This document shows positions 16,184 to 24,635 of a stretch of 38,528 nucleotides of DNA, piece after piece. How positions within the stretch are numbered: position 1 is the first letter of the stretch; every line of letters begins with the position of its first letter. The stretch is from a bacterium (GTDB taxonomy: Bacteria; Vulcanimicrobiota; Vulcanimicrobiia; Vulcanimicrobiales; Vulcanimicrobiaceae), in the NCBI GenBank assembly GCA_028869385.1, contig JAGWSR010000108.1, positions 1-38,528 of the forward strand, given 5' to 3'. Made by a program: the position numbers and the translations under genes. The notes under the pieces are model-generated. The model saw only the letters and a program-made list of their open reading frames with translations, ran no database searches and was not told where the DNA came from.

Positions 16184-17167
16184 GTGTCTCACTCGACGAT
16201 CCAAGCCGCACGCATGCGCGTGCTCGATCAAGCTCTGCCCGCCGATCGGCAACTGCTCGAAGCGCTCGCGGTGCTCCCCGACGCCGACGTTCCCGATCTG
16301 CTCGCGCTCGCCGATGAGGTGCGCGAGAAGTACTGCGGCAACGGCATCGCGGTCGAGGTGCTGTACAACGCGAAGAAGGGCGGCTGCTCCGAAGATTGCC
16401 ATTTCTGCTCCCAGAGCGCGCGCTTTGCGACCGAGGTGGATGCCGAGCCGTTCTCGAGCGTCGAGGGCTTCGTCGAAGCGGCGCGCGAGGCGCATCTGCG
16501 CGGCGCGAGCGAGTTCTGCGTGGTCGTCGCGGTGCGCGGCCCTTCGACCAAGCTGCTCGACCGCGTCTGCGAGGCGGTGAAGCTGATCAAGGCCGAGCTT
16601 CCGCTCAAGGTCGCCGTCTCGCTCGGGATTCTCACCGAGCCGCAGATCGCGCGCTTGGTCGAGGCGGGCGTGGACAAGGTCAATCACAACCTCGAGACCT
16701 CGCGGCGCTACTTTTCCTCGGTCTGCACCACGCACACGTTCGAAGAGCGCATGACGACGCTCGAACTCGTGCGCAAGCACGACCTGGAGGTGTGCTGCGG
16801 CGGCATCATCGGCATGGGCGAGACGGTCGAGGACCGGATCGATTTTCTGTGCACGCTGCAGCAACTCGAACCCGAAGAGGTGCCGATCAACTTCTTGAAT
16901 CCGCGCCCCGGCACGCCGTTCCAGGATCGCTCGCTGGTCGAGCCGATCGAGGCGCTGCGCTTTGTGGCGATGGCGCGCCTGGCGCTGCCGAAGGCGCTCG
17001 TGCGCTTCGCGGGCGGCCGCGAGATCACGCTCCAGGGCCTCCAGGACCTCGGCATGCGCTCGGGTGCCAGCGGCATCGTGCTCGGCAACTACTTGACGAC
17101 GAGCGGGCGCAACGACGAAGATGATTTCGCAATGTTGAATCGCCTCGGCTTCGAGGTCATGGCCTAG
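16184..17167 (+). CDS. bioB: Biotin synthase
   Basis: Radical SAM enzyme that inserts sulfur into dethiobiotin. It is 327 residues. The 4Fe-4S/SAM motif is GGCSEDCHFCSQSAR (Cys 68, 72, 75). Further conserved parts are KVNHNLETSRRYF, SVCTTHTFEERM, EVCCGGIIGMGE with candidate 2Fe-2S cysteines, NFLNPRPGTPF, and VRFAGGRE with the conserved Arg. The GTG start at 16184 follows bioD closely. It ends the biotin run; a hairpin lies in the 143-base gap before the next gene. Confidence 0.97.
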   Translation: MSHSTIQAARMRVLDQALPADRQLLEALAVLPDADVPDLLALADEVREKYCGNGIAVEVLYNAKKGGCSEDCHFCSQSARFATEVDAEPFSSVEGFVEAAREAHLRGASEFCVVVAVRGPSTKLLDRVCEAVKLIKAELPLKVAVSLGILTEPQIARLVEAGVDKVNHNLETSRRYFSSVCTTHTFEERMTTLELVRKHDLEVCCGGIIGMGETVEDRIDFLCTLQQLEPEEVPINFLNPRPGTPFQDRSLVEPIEALRFVAMARLALPKALVRFAGGREITLQGLQDLGMRSGASGIVLGNYLTTSGRNDEDDFAMLNRLGFEVMA

Positions 17168-17251
17168 CAGTGGTCGAGACGCTGGAGCGCGCGCTCATGC
17201 GCGCGCTTGCGCGCGCGACCTTCGTGACGGCGCATCACTCGGCGAGCGCAA

Positions 17252-17278
17252 AGGGGTAACGCTTCGGCGTTCACCCCT
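17252..17278 (+). terminator. Hairpin with TTCG loop after the biotin genes
   Basis: aggggtaacgc-ttcg-gcgtt(c)acccct forms an 11-bp stem with one bulged C and a stable C(TTCG)G tetraloop. It follows a run of alternating GC at 17195-17218. There is no T-tract, so it may be a weak terminator, a transcript-end stabiliser or a leader structure of the decarboxylase gene 33 bases downstream. Confidence 0.5.
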
Positions 17279-17310
17279 CATTACGCGTTCAATCCCGAGC
17301 GGAGTGCCCC

Positions 17311-18792
17311 GTGGACCAAACCAAAGCTCCCTATTTTCAAGCGCTGCTGGAGTACGTCGACTCCGGCGTTCAGCCGTTTCATACGCCCGGCCACATGCAG
17401 GGCCACGGCGCCGATCAGGCGTTCCGTGAGTTCGTCGGCGACAACATCCTCGCAATTGACTTAACACCCATGCCGGGCATTGACGATCTCTTGCAGCCGA
17501 TGGAGGCGATCAAAGAGGCGCAAGAGCTCGCGGCCGAGGCCTACGGGGCCGATCACACGTTCTTTTTGATTAACGGCTCGACCAGCGGCAATCAGTGCAT
17601 GATGATGACCGCGGTGAATCCCGGCGAGAAGATCGCCGTGCCGCGCAACTCGCACAAATCGATGCTCGGCGGTCTGGTGATGAGCGGCGCGCATCCGATC
17701 TACATGCAGCCCGCGGTCGATCAAGAGATGCACATGGATAACTCCGTCACGCCGGAGACCGTGGAGCGCACCCTCGACGAACATCCCGACCTCAAGGCCG
17801 TCTATCTCGTCTCGCCGACGTACTACGGCGTCGCGGCGGATCTCGTCGCGATCGAGCGCATCGTGCACGAACGCGGCAAGCTGCTGCTGGTGGACGAAGC
17901 GTGGGGCCCGCACTTCAAGTTTCATCCCGCATTGCCGATCTCGGCGACCGAAGCAGGCGCCGATATGTGCATCAACTCGACGCACAAGATGCTCTCGGCG
18001 TTCTCGCAGTGCGCGATGCTGCATCAGATCGGCGATCGCGTGCGCCTGGACCGGCTCAAGGCCGTGCTCAAGATGTTCCTCTCCACCTCGCCGAATCTGC
18101 CGATGGTCGCCTCGCTCGACGTGGCACGCCGTCAGATGGCGACCGAAGGCCCGGCGTTGCTCTCGCGCACGATCGAACTCGCCGAAGAAGTGCGCCGCCG
18201 CTTGAACGAGATCGACGGCATCTATTCATTCGGCGAAGAGCTGCAAGGGCGCGAAGGCGTGTACGACCTCGATCCGACGAAGGTGACGGTGCGCGTGACC
18301 GGACTCGGCTATACGGGGTACGAGGCCTCGGAGATTCTGCGCAAACGCTACAACATTCAGGTGGAGCTAGCCGACCTGTTCAACGTCGTCGCGCTCTTCA
18401 CGATCGGCACCACGCGCGAGGCGGCCGAACGCTTCGTGTATGCGTTCGAAGAGTTGGCGCGCGACGATCGCGCCGTCGATATGTACGCCCCATCGGGCAT
18501 TCTCGATCAGCGCATGACGCGCGGCACCTATCAGCTTCCGGCGATTCCCCCGATGCGCATGCTGCCCCGCGACGCGTTTCTCGCCGACACCGAGTTCGTG
18601 CCGTTCAAAGAGTCGGCCGGCCGCATCTGCGCGGAGACGATCTCGCCCTACCCGCCGGGTATCCCCGTGCTCTCGCCGGGCGAAGAGATCACCCCGGAGC
18701 TCATCGACTACCTTCGCCTCGAGATTCGCGCGGGCGTGCGCATTCAGGGGCCCTACGACGACGAGCTCAAGATCATTCGGGTGGTGCAGTAA
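17311..18792 (+). CDS. speA: Orn/Lys/Arg decarboxylase (SpeA-like arginine decarboxylase, fold type I)
   Basis: A 493-residue PLP-dependent basic amino-acid decarboxylase of the short, Bacillus SpeA-like type, the first step to agmatine, cadaverine or putrescine. It shows PFHTPGHMQG, LINGSTSGNQCMMM, PRNSHKSMLGG, LLVDEAWGPHF with the PLP Asp, and the Schiff-base Lys at about 226 in STHKMLSAFSQ. The C-terminal domain includes SAGRICAETISPYPPGIPVLSPGE. Arginine is the likeliest substrate by family, but lysine or ornithine cannot be excluded. The GTG start at 17311 has GGAG seven bases upstream. mtnP (25310) elsewhere in the window is consistent with polyamine synthesis from decarboxylated SAM. 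Confidence 0.88.
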   Translation: MDQTKAPYFQALLEYVDSGVQPFHTPGHMQGHGADQAFREFVGDNILAIDLTPMPGIDDLLQPMEAIKEAQELAAEAYGADHTFFLINGSTSGNQCMMMTAVNPGEKIAVPRNSHKSMLGGLVMSGAHPIYMQPAVDQEMHMDNSVTPETVERTLDEHPDLKAVYLVSPTYYGVAADLVAIERIVHERGKLLLVDEAWGPHFKFHPALPISATEAGADMCINSTHKMLSAFSQCAMLHQIGDRVRLDRLKAVLKMFLSTSPNLPMVASLDVARRQMATEGPALLSRTIELAEEVRRRLNEIDGIYSFGEELQGREGVYDLDPTKVTVRVTGLGYTGYEASEILRKRYNIQVELADLFNVVALFTIGTTREAAERFVYAFEELARDDRAVDMYAPSGILDQRMTRGTYQLPAIPPMRMLPRDAFLADTEFVPFKESAGRICAETISPYPPGIPVLSPGEEITPELIDYLRLEIRAGVRIQGPYDDELKIIRVVQ

Positions 18793-18909
18793 CCCCCGTT
18801 CGCGATTCAGAGCAAGGCACAAGAATGACCGTGCTATTGCGTGGTCGTTGCTTTGCGCTTTCTCGGAGGAGCCTGTTGTGAATCGTTCACGCGTTTTACC
18901 CTACGGCGC

Positions 18910-19031
18910 GCGTTCGACGGATTCGGCATCTACGGGCGCGACGGGGTCGGCTCTTCCACGGCGTCGAGCAGTGCATCTATCACAACGACGTCACGACCGA
19001 GTACCCGTTCACGCTCGGGTGCTTCCGCGGA
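18910..19031 (+). pseudogene. Decayed YHYH-domain protein fragment (frameshifted)
   Basis: Two frames each hold half of a recognisable domain. Frame 1 at 18910-18945 reads AFDGFGIYGRDG. Another frame from about 18957 reads HGVEQCIYHNDVTTEYPFTLGCFRG (written here as HGVEQCIYHNDVT then TEYPFTLGCFRG). Together they match the YHYH-domain pattern (DGFPIYGP ... YHYHVT..YPY.lGCyrG), with YHYH changed to YHND and the usual LDxCNGH stretch missing. No intact start or signal peptide is present. The rest of 18793-19067 holds no credible gene. Confidence 0.5.
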
Positions 19032-19067
19032 GCCCGTCGTGGGCTACGAACGTGCGACCGTCGCGAA

Positions 19068-19100
19068 AACGAGAGCCCGGCTCACCGCCGGGCTCTCGTT
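19068..19100. terminator. Strong bidirectional terminator hairpin
   Basis: A 14-bp perfect stem (aacgagagcccggc, 19068-19081, and its complement 19087-19100) with loop tcacc. On the minus strand it is followed by GTTTTCG, giving a T-run 27 bases past the stop of the SGNH hydrolase gene. On the plus strand the tail (cgctgtttgc) is weaker. Confidence 0.8.
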
Positions 19101-19126
19101 CGCTGTTTGCGGGTCCTAGTGGGTCG

Positions 19127-20011
19127 TCACGACGGCGAGGGGCTGGCAGATGGTGTGGCGAGTGGTGCGGGAGATGCGAACACGTGCTCATATGCGCAGT
19201 CGCGTTTACCCGATTCGCCATTCATTGCACGCAGAAAATCCTCGGCGATTGCCGCGTGACCGCGATCGGTCGGGTGTACATCGTTCGGCGTCGTGTAATT
19301 TGTAATATCGTAGAGCCTCGGATCGCAGTTGAGGTCGGCCACGATTACGTTTTGACTGACGATCGAGCGATTCATGGAGTTGACGAGAGCCGTAAGCGCC
19401 AAGCGATAGGTTAAGTACGGCTCGAAATTGAGATGCGTGATGCTGCCCTTGTCTGCCGGGTTGATCACCGTGCCGACCACGATCGTAGCGCGCGGTGCGC
19501 GAGTCCGCACCGCGTCGATAAGATCGTGCATATCGCGACGCCAGTCTCGAGCGACGTCGTCAAACGTGTGTCGCATCGTGGCGATATTGGAAAGATTTGG
19601 CTTTAATGTTTGCTCGGCCATCCAGAGATCGTTCGTGCCTATGTAAATGGTGACGATCGTCGTTGTGCGTGGAATGCGTGGAACCTCGGCGTCGAGCAGG
19701 CCGATCATAGGTGAATATCGCTTGTCGTTTGAGGTGTGCCCGAGAAAGAACGAATTCGGTTCCGGGATGAGCGACTCGCCGATGATCCCGAGATTCGTCC
19801 ACGACCGAGCTCCGAGTGCTTTTGCTAGCACGGCACCGTAGCTTGTCTTCGCCCGATCGGAAGCGTTGCCACCCCAAGTAATCGAGTCGCCAATCGTCGT
19901 CAGTACGGTGTTGCTTACCTGAGGCGCTGGGGGTTGAGAACTCGGCGAAGCGAGTGACGTCGCGCCAAAGAGCGGCAATGCTAAGATCGTAAATACTAGT
20001 TTTGCCTTCAC
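19127..20011 (-). CDS. Secreted SGNH/GDSL-type hydrolase
   Basis: A 294-residue protein with an N-terminal signal peptide (KLVFTILALPLFGATSLA). The SGNH blocks are clear: GDSITWGG (block I, Ser nucleophile, about 42), LGIIGES (block II Gly), YIGTNDLW (block III Asn) and NDVHPTDRGHA (block V Asp/His). It is probably an esterase or lipase acting outside the cytoplasm, perhaps on acylated polysaccharide. The C-terminal Ser/Pro-rich tail is low complexity. The GTG start at 20011 has GGGAGA about 12 bases upstream. Codon choice is visibly less GC-rich than the neighbours, which together with the adjacent gene remnant suggests an acquired patch. Confidence 0.85.
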   Translation of the reverse strand: MKAKLVFTILALPLFGATSLASPSSQPPAPQVSNTVLTTIGDSITWGGNASDRAKTSYGAVLAKALGARSWTNLGIIGESLIPEPNSFFLGHTSNDKRYSPMIGLLDAEVPRIPRTTTIVTIYIGTNDLWMAEQTLKPNLSNIATMRHTFDDVARDWRRDMHDLIDAVRTRAPRATIVVGTVINPADKGSITHLNFEPYLTYRLALTALVNSMNRSIVSQNVIVADLNCDPRLYDITNYTTPNDVHPTDRGHAAIAEDFLRAMNGESGKRDCAYEHVFASPAPLATPSASPSPS

Positions 20012-20207
20012 GTGGACGATGGTCTCCCGTGAGGCGAGTTCTACCTTCTAATAAAAGCACCAATAGGACTTAATACTTGCCTTTATTTAACCATAGTCAT
20101 TGAGTCGCGCTTTTGGCGCGGCTTGCGGCTCCTGCGTGCGCTCCAAGGCGGAGCAAGGTCCACCTTCCACAGCATCTTGGGTGCAACAAAAGGGGCAGAC
20201 CCGAGAT
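20012..20207. other. Divergent intergenic region, AT-rich half and hairpin-rich half
   Basis: 20012-20100 is distinctly AT-rich (taatacttgcctttatttaa) and probably carries promoters for both flanking genes, though no box is convincing. 20101-20207 is in frame with the downstream gene but has no recognisable protein similarity and contains small hairpins (gctcc..ggagc at about 20140-20154). I see no known RNA family or riboswitch in it. Confidence 0.4.
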
Positions 20208-21794
20208 ATGGGAAAGTCCCAGGTACAACCCACTGGGAAGCGAGGGTCACTGTTGGCGGTTAAAGCGCAGTCCGTCTCCCCGAGTTGGGAGCTCTCCCAA
20301 CTCCTCGACATCTTCCCCCTGCCCATCCGGCAAGCGCTCGTTCGACTCCCCAACCTCGAAGAGATCATCGAAGTCGTCCTCGACCTGGGCCGCCCGCCCG
20401 AGGCCCGCTTTGCGACGGATTTTCGGTACCTCTCCGAGACGCCGGTCTCGAACGAGGACATCGCACACGTCTGCTCGCGTATCTCGCAGTTCGGCGGGGA
20501 TAACCGCGCCGGCATCGAGCAGACGCTGCATCGCATCAGCGCGATCCGCAATCGGCAAGGAAAGATCGTCGGTCTCACCTGTCGCGTCGGCCGTGCCGTG
20601 TACGGCACGATCGACATTCTGCTGGACGTGCTGCGAAGCGGCAAGTCCATCTGTCTGCTCGGGCGACCGGGCGTCGGCAAGACCACGATGCTGCGCGAGT
20701 GCGCGCGCATTCTCTCCGAAGATCGTAAGCGTGTCGTGATCGTGGATACGTCCAACGAAATCGCGGGCGATAGCGATATTCCGCATCCGGGCATCGGGCT
20801 CGCGCGGCGCATGCAAGTGCCGGATCCGGCGCTGCAGCACGGCGTGATGATCGAAGCGGTCGAGAATCACATGCCCGAAGTCGTCGTCATCGACGAGATC
20901 GGCACCGAAGCCGAAGCCTCCGCGGCGCGAACGATCGCCGAGCGCGGCGTCGCGCTGATCGGCACGGCGCACGGGCAGACGCTCGAGAATCTGCTGATGA
21001 ATCCGACGCTCTCCGACCTGCTCGGCGGCATCAGCGCGGTCACGCTCTCCGACGAAGAGGCGCGCCGCCGCGGCACGCGCAAGACCGTCCTCGAGCGCAA
21101 GGCTCCGCCGACGTTCGACATCTTGGTCGAGATTCAAGATCGCGATCGGCTCGCGATTCACAAAAACGTCGCCGAGGTCGTCGACGCGCTCCTGCGCGGC
21201 TATCAGCCGCAGCCGGAGATTCGTCAGCGCACCGCGAGCGGCGACGTGGCGATCGTGCAAGAGGCGGATACCGAATCCATGCCGCATCTCGCCGACGCGT
21301 ACGATCATCACGATCACCACGACGAAGCGCTCGACAAACCGATGCTCATCTTCCCGTACGGCGTTTCGCGCAACAAGATCGAGCGCGCCGTGCACAACCT
21401 CCGCGTGAACGCGGCGATCGCGCGCAACTGGGACGAAGCCGATGTCGTGCTCACGCTCAAGACCCTCGAACGCAAAGGCCAGCCGAAGCTCAAGCAGATC
21501 GCATCCGATAACGTCCCGATCTACTCCATCAAGACCAACACGACCACGCAGATCCAAACGGCGCTGCGCGACGTGTTCAACCTGGGGTCGATCGATCACG
21601 AAGAGATCGCGCTGCGTGAGGCCGAGGAGGCCGTGTATCAGGTGTTGCTGACCAATCAAGGCATCGAGCTCACGCCGCAGACCTCGTACGTGCGGCGCAT
21701 GCAGCATCAGTTGGCGGAGAAGTACCGGCTGCAATCGCGCAGCACCGGGCTCGAACCCAATCGTCGCGTGCGGATATTCAAACTGCCGGAATAA
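20208..21794 (+). CDS. Ycf45-like AAA ATPase with C-terminal R3H domain
   Basis: A 528-residue protein from the ATG at 20208. It has a SpoIIIAA-like AAA domain: LDIFPLPIRQAL, GGDNRAGIEQTLHRISAIRNRQGKI, CRVGRAVYGT, Walker A LGRPGVGKTTML, VIVDTSNEIAGDSDIPHPGIG, Walker B EVVVIDEIGTE, then ERGVALIGTAHG and TVLERKAPPTF. A His/Asp-rich linker, a second alpha/beta region and a final R3H single-stranded nucleic-acid-binding motif (SYVRRMQHQLAEKYRL...PNRRVRIF) follow. Cyanobacterial and plastid homologues are Ycf45; the function is unsettled. Homologues begin shortly before the LLDIFP segment, so a TTG at 20253 with GAGGG upstream is an alternative start. The frame is open to 20100. Confidence 0.88.
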   Translation: MGKSQVQPTGKRGSLLAVKAQSVSPSWELSQLLDIFPLPIRQALVRLPNLEEIIEVVLDLGRPPEARFATDFRYLSETPVSNEDIAHVCSRISQFGGDNRAGIEQTLHRISAIRNRQGKIVGLTCRVGRAVYGTIDILLDVLRSGKSICLLGRPGVGKTTMLRECARILSEDRKRVVIVDTSNEIAGDSDIPHPGIGLARRMQVPDPALQHGVMIEAVENHMPEVVVIDEIGTEAEASAARTIAERGVALIGTAHGQTLENLLMNPTLSDLLGGISAVTLSDEEARRRGTRKTVLERKAPPTFDILVEIQDRDRLAIHKNVAEVVDALLRGYQPQPEIRQRTASGDVAIVQEADTESMPHLADAYDHHDHHDEALDKPMLIFPYGVSRNKIERAVHNLRVNAAIARNWDEADVVLTLKTLERKGQPKLKQIASDNVPIYSIKTNTTTQIQTALRDVFNLGSIDHEEIALREAEEAVYQVLLTNQGIELTPQTSYVRRMQHQLAEKYRLQSRSTGLEPNRRVRIFKLPE

Positions 21795-21811
21795 CGGCCG
21801 AGGTAGACGAT

Positions 21812-21850
21812 CGCAGGCGGGATGTACAGAAACTGTGCATCCCGCCTGCG
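21812..21850. terminator. 18-bp hairpin with AAA loop between convergent genes
   Basis: cgcaggcgggatgtacag (21812-21829), loop aaa, and ctgtgcatcccgcctgcg (21833-21850) pair along their full length with a single G-T wobble. It sits 18 bases after the R3H gene stop and 36 bases after the stop of the minus-strand gene at 21886. There is no T-tract on either side, so termination would be atypical. It may instead protect both 3' ends. Confidence 0.6.
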
Positions 21851-21885
21851 CTATGCGACGACGGAACGGCGCTCCATGGTATCTC

Positions 21886-22266
21886 TCATCGCATCGTGGT
21901 GCAGCGCAACTCGACTCCGTTGATGAACTCGAGCGCGAATCCGTCATTGGTGAAGGTCAGAAAGCCATCGAGCTGCGTGCCCGGGGCAGCGATGTGCATC
22001 ATCCCGCCGAATCCCGCGTCTGGCCTGGCGGTCTTGGCGTTGACGCGATAGCTGCCGTCCCCGCCGGTTCCGTCCGAATAGGTTACGTGCACGTGACCCT
22101 GCCCGTCGAAGACCCACGTGCCGCTGCGCGACCCGGCATCGGTACAGCTGAACGTTCCGGAAACGGTTGAATCGTCGCCGGCAACCGCGGGGGCCGTGCA
22201 CAACGCGCAAAGCGCGCAAAGCAGCGCCGCCGAAAGAGAGAACCACACGCTCATTCGTACCTTCAT
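21886..22266 (-). CDS. Small secreted protein, unknown
   Basis: A 126-residue protein with a clear signal peptide (SVWFSLSAALLCALCALCTAPAVAG, cleavage after AVA likely). The mature part is beta-rich and Gly/Asp-rich (GTFSCTDAGSRSGTWVFDGQGHVHVTYSDG, FLTFTNDGFALEFINGVELRC). Two cysteines near the ends of the mature domain could form a disulfide. No family is recognised. The ATG at 22266 overlaps the stop of the upstream PilZ gene by four bases, so the two are probably co-transcribed. Confidence 0.7.
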   Translation of the reverse strand: MKVRMSVWFSLSAALLCALCALCTAPAVAGDDSTVSGTFSCTDAGSRSGTWVFDGQGHVHVTYSDGTGGDGSYRVNAKTARPDAGFGGMMHIAAPGTQLDGFLTFTNDGFALEFINGVELRCTTMR

Positions 22267-22952
22267 AGCAGGGTGATCTGGCCGTCTTCGGAGATGAGAA
22301 AGCGCGTGTCGTAGGCGACCATCTCGTCGCCCTTCTTGACGCGGCTGTGCACGTTGAAGCGATGCGCCGGCTTCTGCCCCGCACGCTTCACGAGCCCGCC
22401 GTAGAAGAGCTTGAGCAGCGGCGTCTGCCCCGGTTTCGGCGCGTCCAATTTGTTTTGGGTGACGAGCATCGTAACGATCTTCTCCTGTAGCGCGAGCGGC
22501 AGCAGACGGTAGGCGTCGTCAACCTTCTCGCTGATTTCCTGATTCTGCATCTTGCGACGATCGGGTTCGGGCTCGTCGTTGACGTAGCGCACGATGGTGT
22601 CCCAATGGTCGGCTGCGACGCCGAGGAACGTCACCATGTAGCGGTTCCAGGTCTTCCCCTGATGCTGCACCTGGTCGTTACGCACGGCTTTGACGCGCAG
22701 CGGAATCTTCGTGTCTCGAATCGCCGCAACGACCGTGTACTCGGTCGCCGTCACGGGCTGCTCGATCAGATACATGAGCCCGTTCGGCGAGATCTCCACG
22801 CCGACGGCTTGCACGCGCGTGCTCTCGTCCTTCGGATTCGGCTGGTACCAGAGGTGAAACGCGCCGGAACGGCGCTTGTACTGACGCCGATCGCCGGCGC
22901 GTCCAAGAAACCATTCGATCATGTCGCCGAACATCGAACCGCCAAAAGACAT
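22263..22952 (-). CDS. PilZ-domain protein (candidate c-di-GMP receptor)
   Basis: About 229 residues. The c-di-GMP signature is recognisable: RxxxR in RRQYKRR (about 22-28), and, 25-30 residues later, a (D/N)xSxxG-like motif, GVEISPNGLMY, with Glu in the first position. The domain continues IPLRVKAVRNDQ and RYMVTFLGVAADHWDTIVRYV. The C-terminal 100 residues have no family I recognise. Starts at 22952, 22934 or 22922 are possible; I took the longest that does not overlap tmk. The gene is divergent from tmk with 31 bases between starts. Confidence 0.7.
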   Translation of the reverse strand: MSFGGSMFGDMIEWFLGRAGDRRQYKRRSGAFHLWYQPNPKDESTRVQAVGVEISPNGLMYLIEQPVTATEYTVVAAIRDTKIPLRVKAVRNDQVQHQGKTWNRYMVTFLGVAADHWDTIVRYVNDEPEPDRRKMQNQEISEKVDDAYRLLPLALQEKIVTMLVTQNKLDAPKPGQTPLLKLFYGGLVKRAGQKPAHRFNVHSRVKKGDEMVAYDTRFLISEDGQITLL

Positions 22953-22983
22953 GCAATGCAGCTCCGTCGAAGATTCGTCGGCG

Positions 22984-23592
22984 ATGTTCATCACCGTCGA
23001 AGGCATAGAGGGCTGTGGCAAGAGCACCCTGCTTGCCGGCCTGTCCGAGCGTTTACGCGACCGAGGCCGAGAAACCATCGTCACGCGCGAGCCCGGCGGA
23101 AGCCCGGCGGGGGACGCCGTTCGCGCGATCTTTCTCGACCCGTCGCTCTCGCTTGCGCCGCTCACCGAGGCACTGCTCATCAACGCCTCGCGCGTGCAGC
23201 ACGTGCTCGAGACCATCGAGCCCGCCTTGCGGCGAGGCGCGGTCGTGCTCTGCGACCGTTTCGTGGATTCGACCCTCGCCTATCAAGGTTACGGTCGCGG
23301 CATCGCGCTCGACCTTTTGCGCGGTATCTGCGATGCCGCGACGGGCGGACGGGAGCCGGATGCGACGTTCATTCTCGACGTCCCGATCGCGATCTCTCGG
23401 GCGCGCGTCGCGTCGCGACGTGGCGGGCTCGACCGCCTCGATCACGAGGCCGATGCCTTTTACGAGCGCGTGCGAGCCGGCTATCTCGACCTCGCGCGCT
23501 CGCACCCGCGCTACCGCGTGATCGACGCAACGAAGAGCGCCGCCGAGGTGCTCGCCGACGCGCTCGCCGCCGTGGAGGCGCGCATCGCATGA
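22984..23592 (+). CDS. tmk: Thymidylate kinase
   Basis: Phosphorylates dTMP to dTDP. The 203 residues fit the family. P-loop EGIEGCGKST (about 6-15), TREPGGSPAGD, the DR motif CDRFVDSTLAYQGYGRG, and the lid region VASRRGGLDRLDHEADAFYERVR. The ATG at 22984 is chosen because the protein then starts MFITVEGIEG as usual; the open frame upstream (to 22921) overlaps the PilZ gene. Its stop overlaps the holB start (ATGA), the classic tmk-holB order. Confidence 0.97.
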   Translation: MFITVEGIEGCGKSTLLAGLSERLRDRGRETIVTREPGGSPAGDAVRAIFLDPSLSLAPLTEALLINASRVQHVLETIEPALRRGAVVLCDRFVDSTLAYQGYGRGIALDLLRGICDAATGGREPDATFILDVPIAISRARVASRRGGLDRLDHEADAFYERVRAGYLDLARSHPRYRVIDATKSAAEVLADALAAVEARIA

Positions 23593-24635
23593 GCGAACTG
23601 CACTTCGACGTGGTCGGCTGCGACGGGCCGAAGGCGTATTTCGGGCGCCTCGACCGCGAACGCATCGCGCACGCCTATCTCTTCACCGGTGCGCCGGGCG
23701 TCGGAAAGAAGAGCTTCGCGCGGCGGCTCGCACAGTCGCTGCTCTGCGAGGCTCCGAAGTCCGGCGTGCTCGGCTACGACGGCACTTGTGCCTCGTGCCG
23801 CCTCTTCGCCGGGAGCGAGTCCGCGCGCCACCCCGACTTTCTGGAGCATACCGGCGTGCTGAAGATCGGCGACAGCGACGCGGCGATGGGCTTTTACGAA
23901 GGCGAGGAGCTGACCGCGCGCGATCTCGTGCGGCAACTCTCCATGCAATCGTACAGCGGCGGCCTGCGCGTGCTGCTGCTCGGCGACATCGACTTCGCCA
24001 CCCATCACGCGGCGAACGCGTTGCTGAAGTTCTTCGAAGAGCCGCCGCGCGGGGTGATTCTGCTGCTCACCAGCTCGACGCCCGGGCGCCTGCTCGTGAC
24101 GATTCGATCGCGCCTGATCGAACTCCGATTCGCTGCGCTCGCACAGGCACAAGTACGCGAGATTCTGCTGCGGATGGGCTACGACGACGAGCGCGCCGCG
24201 CTCGGCGCTTCACTCGGGCAGGGAAGCGTGACGCGCGCGATCGCCGCGCTCGGCGACGACGACGCGTCCTTGCGCGCGCAGGTTGCGGCATGGTTCTTCG
24301 CGGTCGTCGAGGGGCGCACGCCGGCGGAGGGCTGGGCCTCGCGCGACGCGCTCGACGAAGGGCTCGAAGTACTGAAGTCGCTCGTTCGCGATTGGACGGC
24401 GCTCAGCGCGGTGAGTTCGGAAGCGAGCCTGCTCGCCGTGGACTACGGCAGCGAACTTCGCGCGCTTCCGGCGATCGCCACGCCCGATGCATTCGCGATT
24501 CTGAGCAAGCTCGACGACGCGCAGCGCCTGGCGCGCACGAACGTGAGTCCGCAGATGGTGAGCGAGATCGTCCGCATGGCGCTCACCGGCGCCGCGCTCA
24601 CCAGAAGCCGCGAAACGCGATCGAGTCGTACGTGA
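23589..24635 (+). CDS. holB: DNA polymerase III delta' subunit
   Basis: Clamp-loader subunit, 348 residues. AAA+ features are AYLFTGAPGVGKKSFARRLAQSLLC (Walker A), the zinc module CASCRLFAGSESARHPDF (with an upstream Cys), GDIDFATHHAANALLKFFEEPP (delta'/tau signature, the EEPP turn) and LLLTSSTPGRLLVTIRSRL. The ATGA overlap with tmk supports the start. The 3' end overlaps the convergent membrane-protein gene by 38 bases, so no terminator fits between them. Confidence 0.93.
   Translation: MSELHFDVVGCDGPKAYFGRLDRERIAHAYLFTGAPGVGKKSFARRLAQSLLCEAPKSGVLGYDGTCASCRLFAGSESARHPDFLEHTGVLKIGDSDAAMGFYEGEELTARDLVRQLSMQSYSGGLRVLLLGDIDFATHHAANALLKFFEEPPRGVILLLTSSTPGRLLVTIRSRLIELRFAALAQAQVREILLRMGYDDERAALGASLGQGSVTRAIAALGDDDASLRAQVAAWFFAVVEGRTPAEGWASRDALDEGLEVLKSLVRDWTALSAVSSEASLLAVDYGSELRALPAIATPDAFAILSKLDDAQRLARTNVSPQMVSEIVRMALTGAALTRSRETRSSRT

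Noticed and set aside
17195-17218. Alternating GC run as a distinct regulatory element
   Set aside because: Low-complexity gcgcgc is common in this genome and no precise palindrome or motif stands out beyond the adjacent TTCG hairpin.
20100-20280. SRP RNA, 6S RNA or cobalamin riboswitch upstream of the AAA/R3H gene
   Set aside because: The conserved GGAAGGAAGCAGCC-type SRP loop and the B12-box sequence are absent; only minor hairpins are visible.
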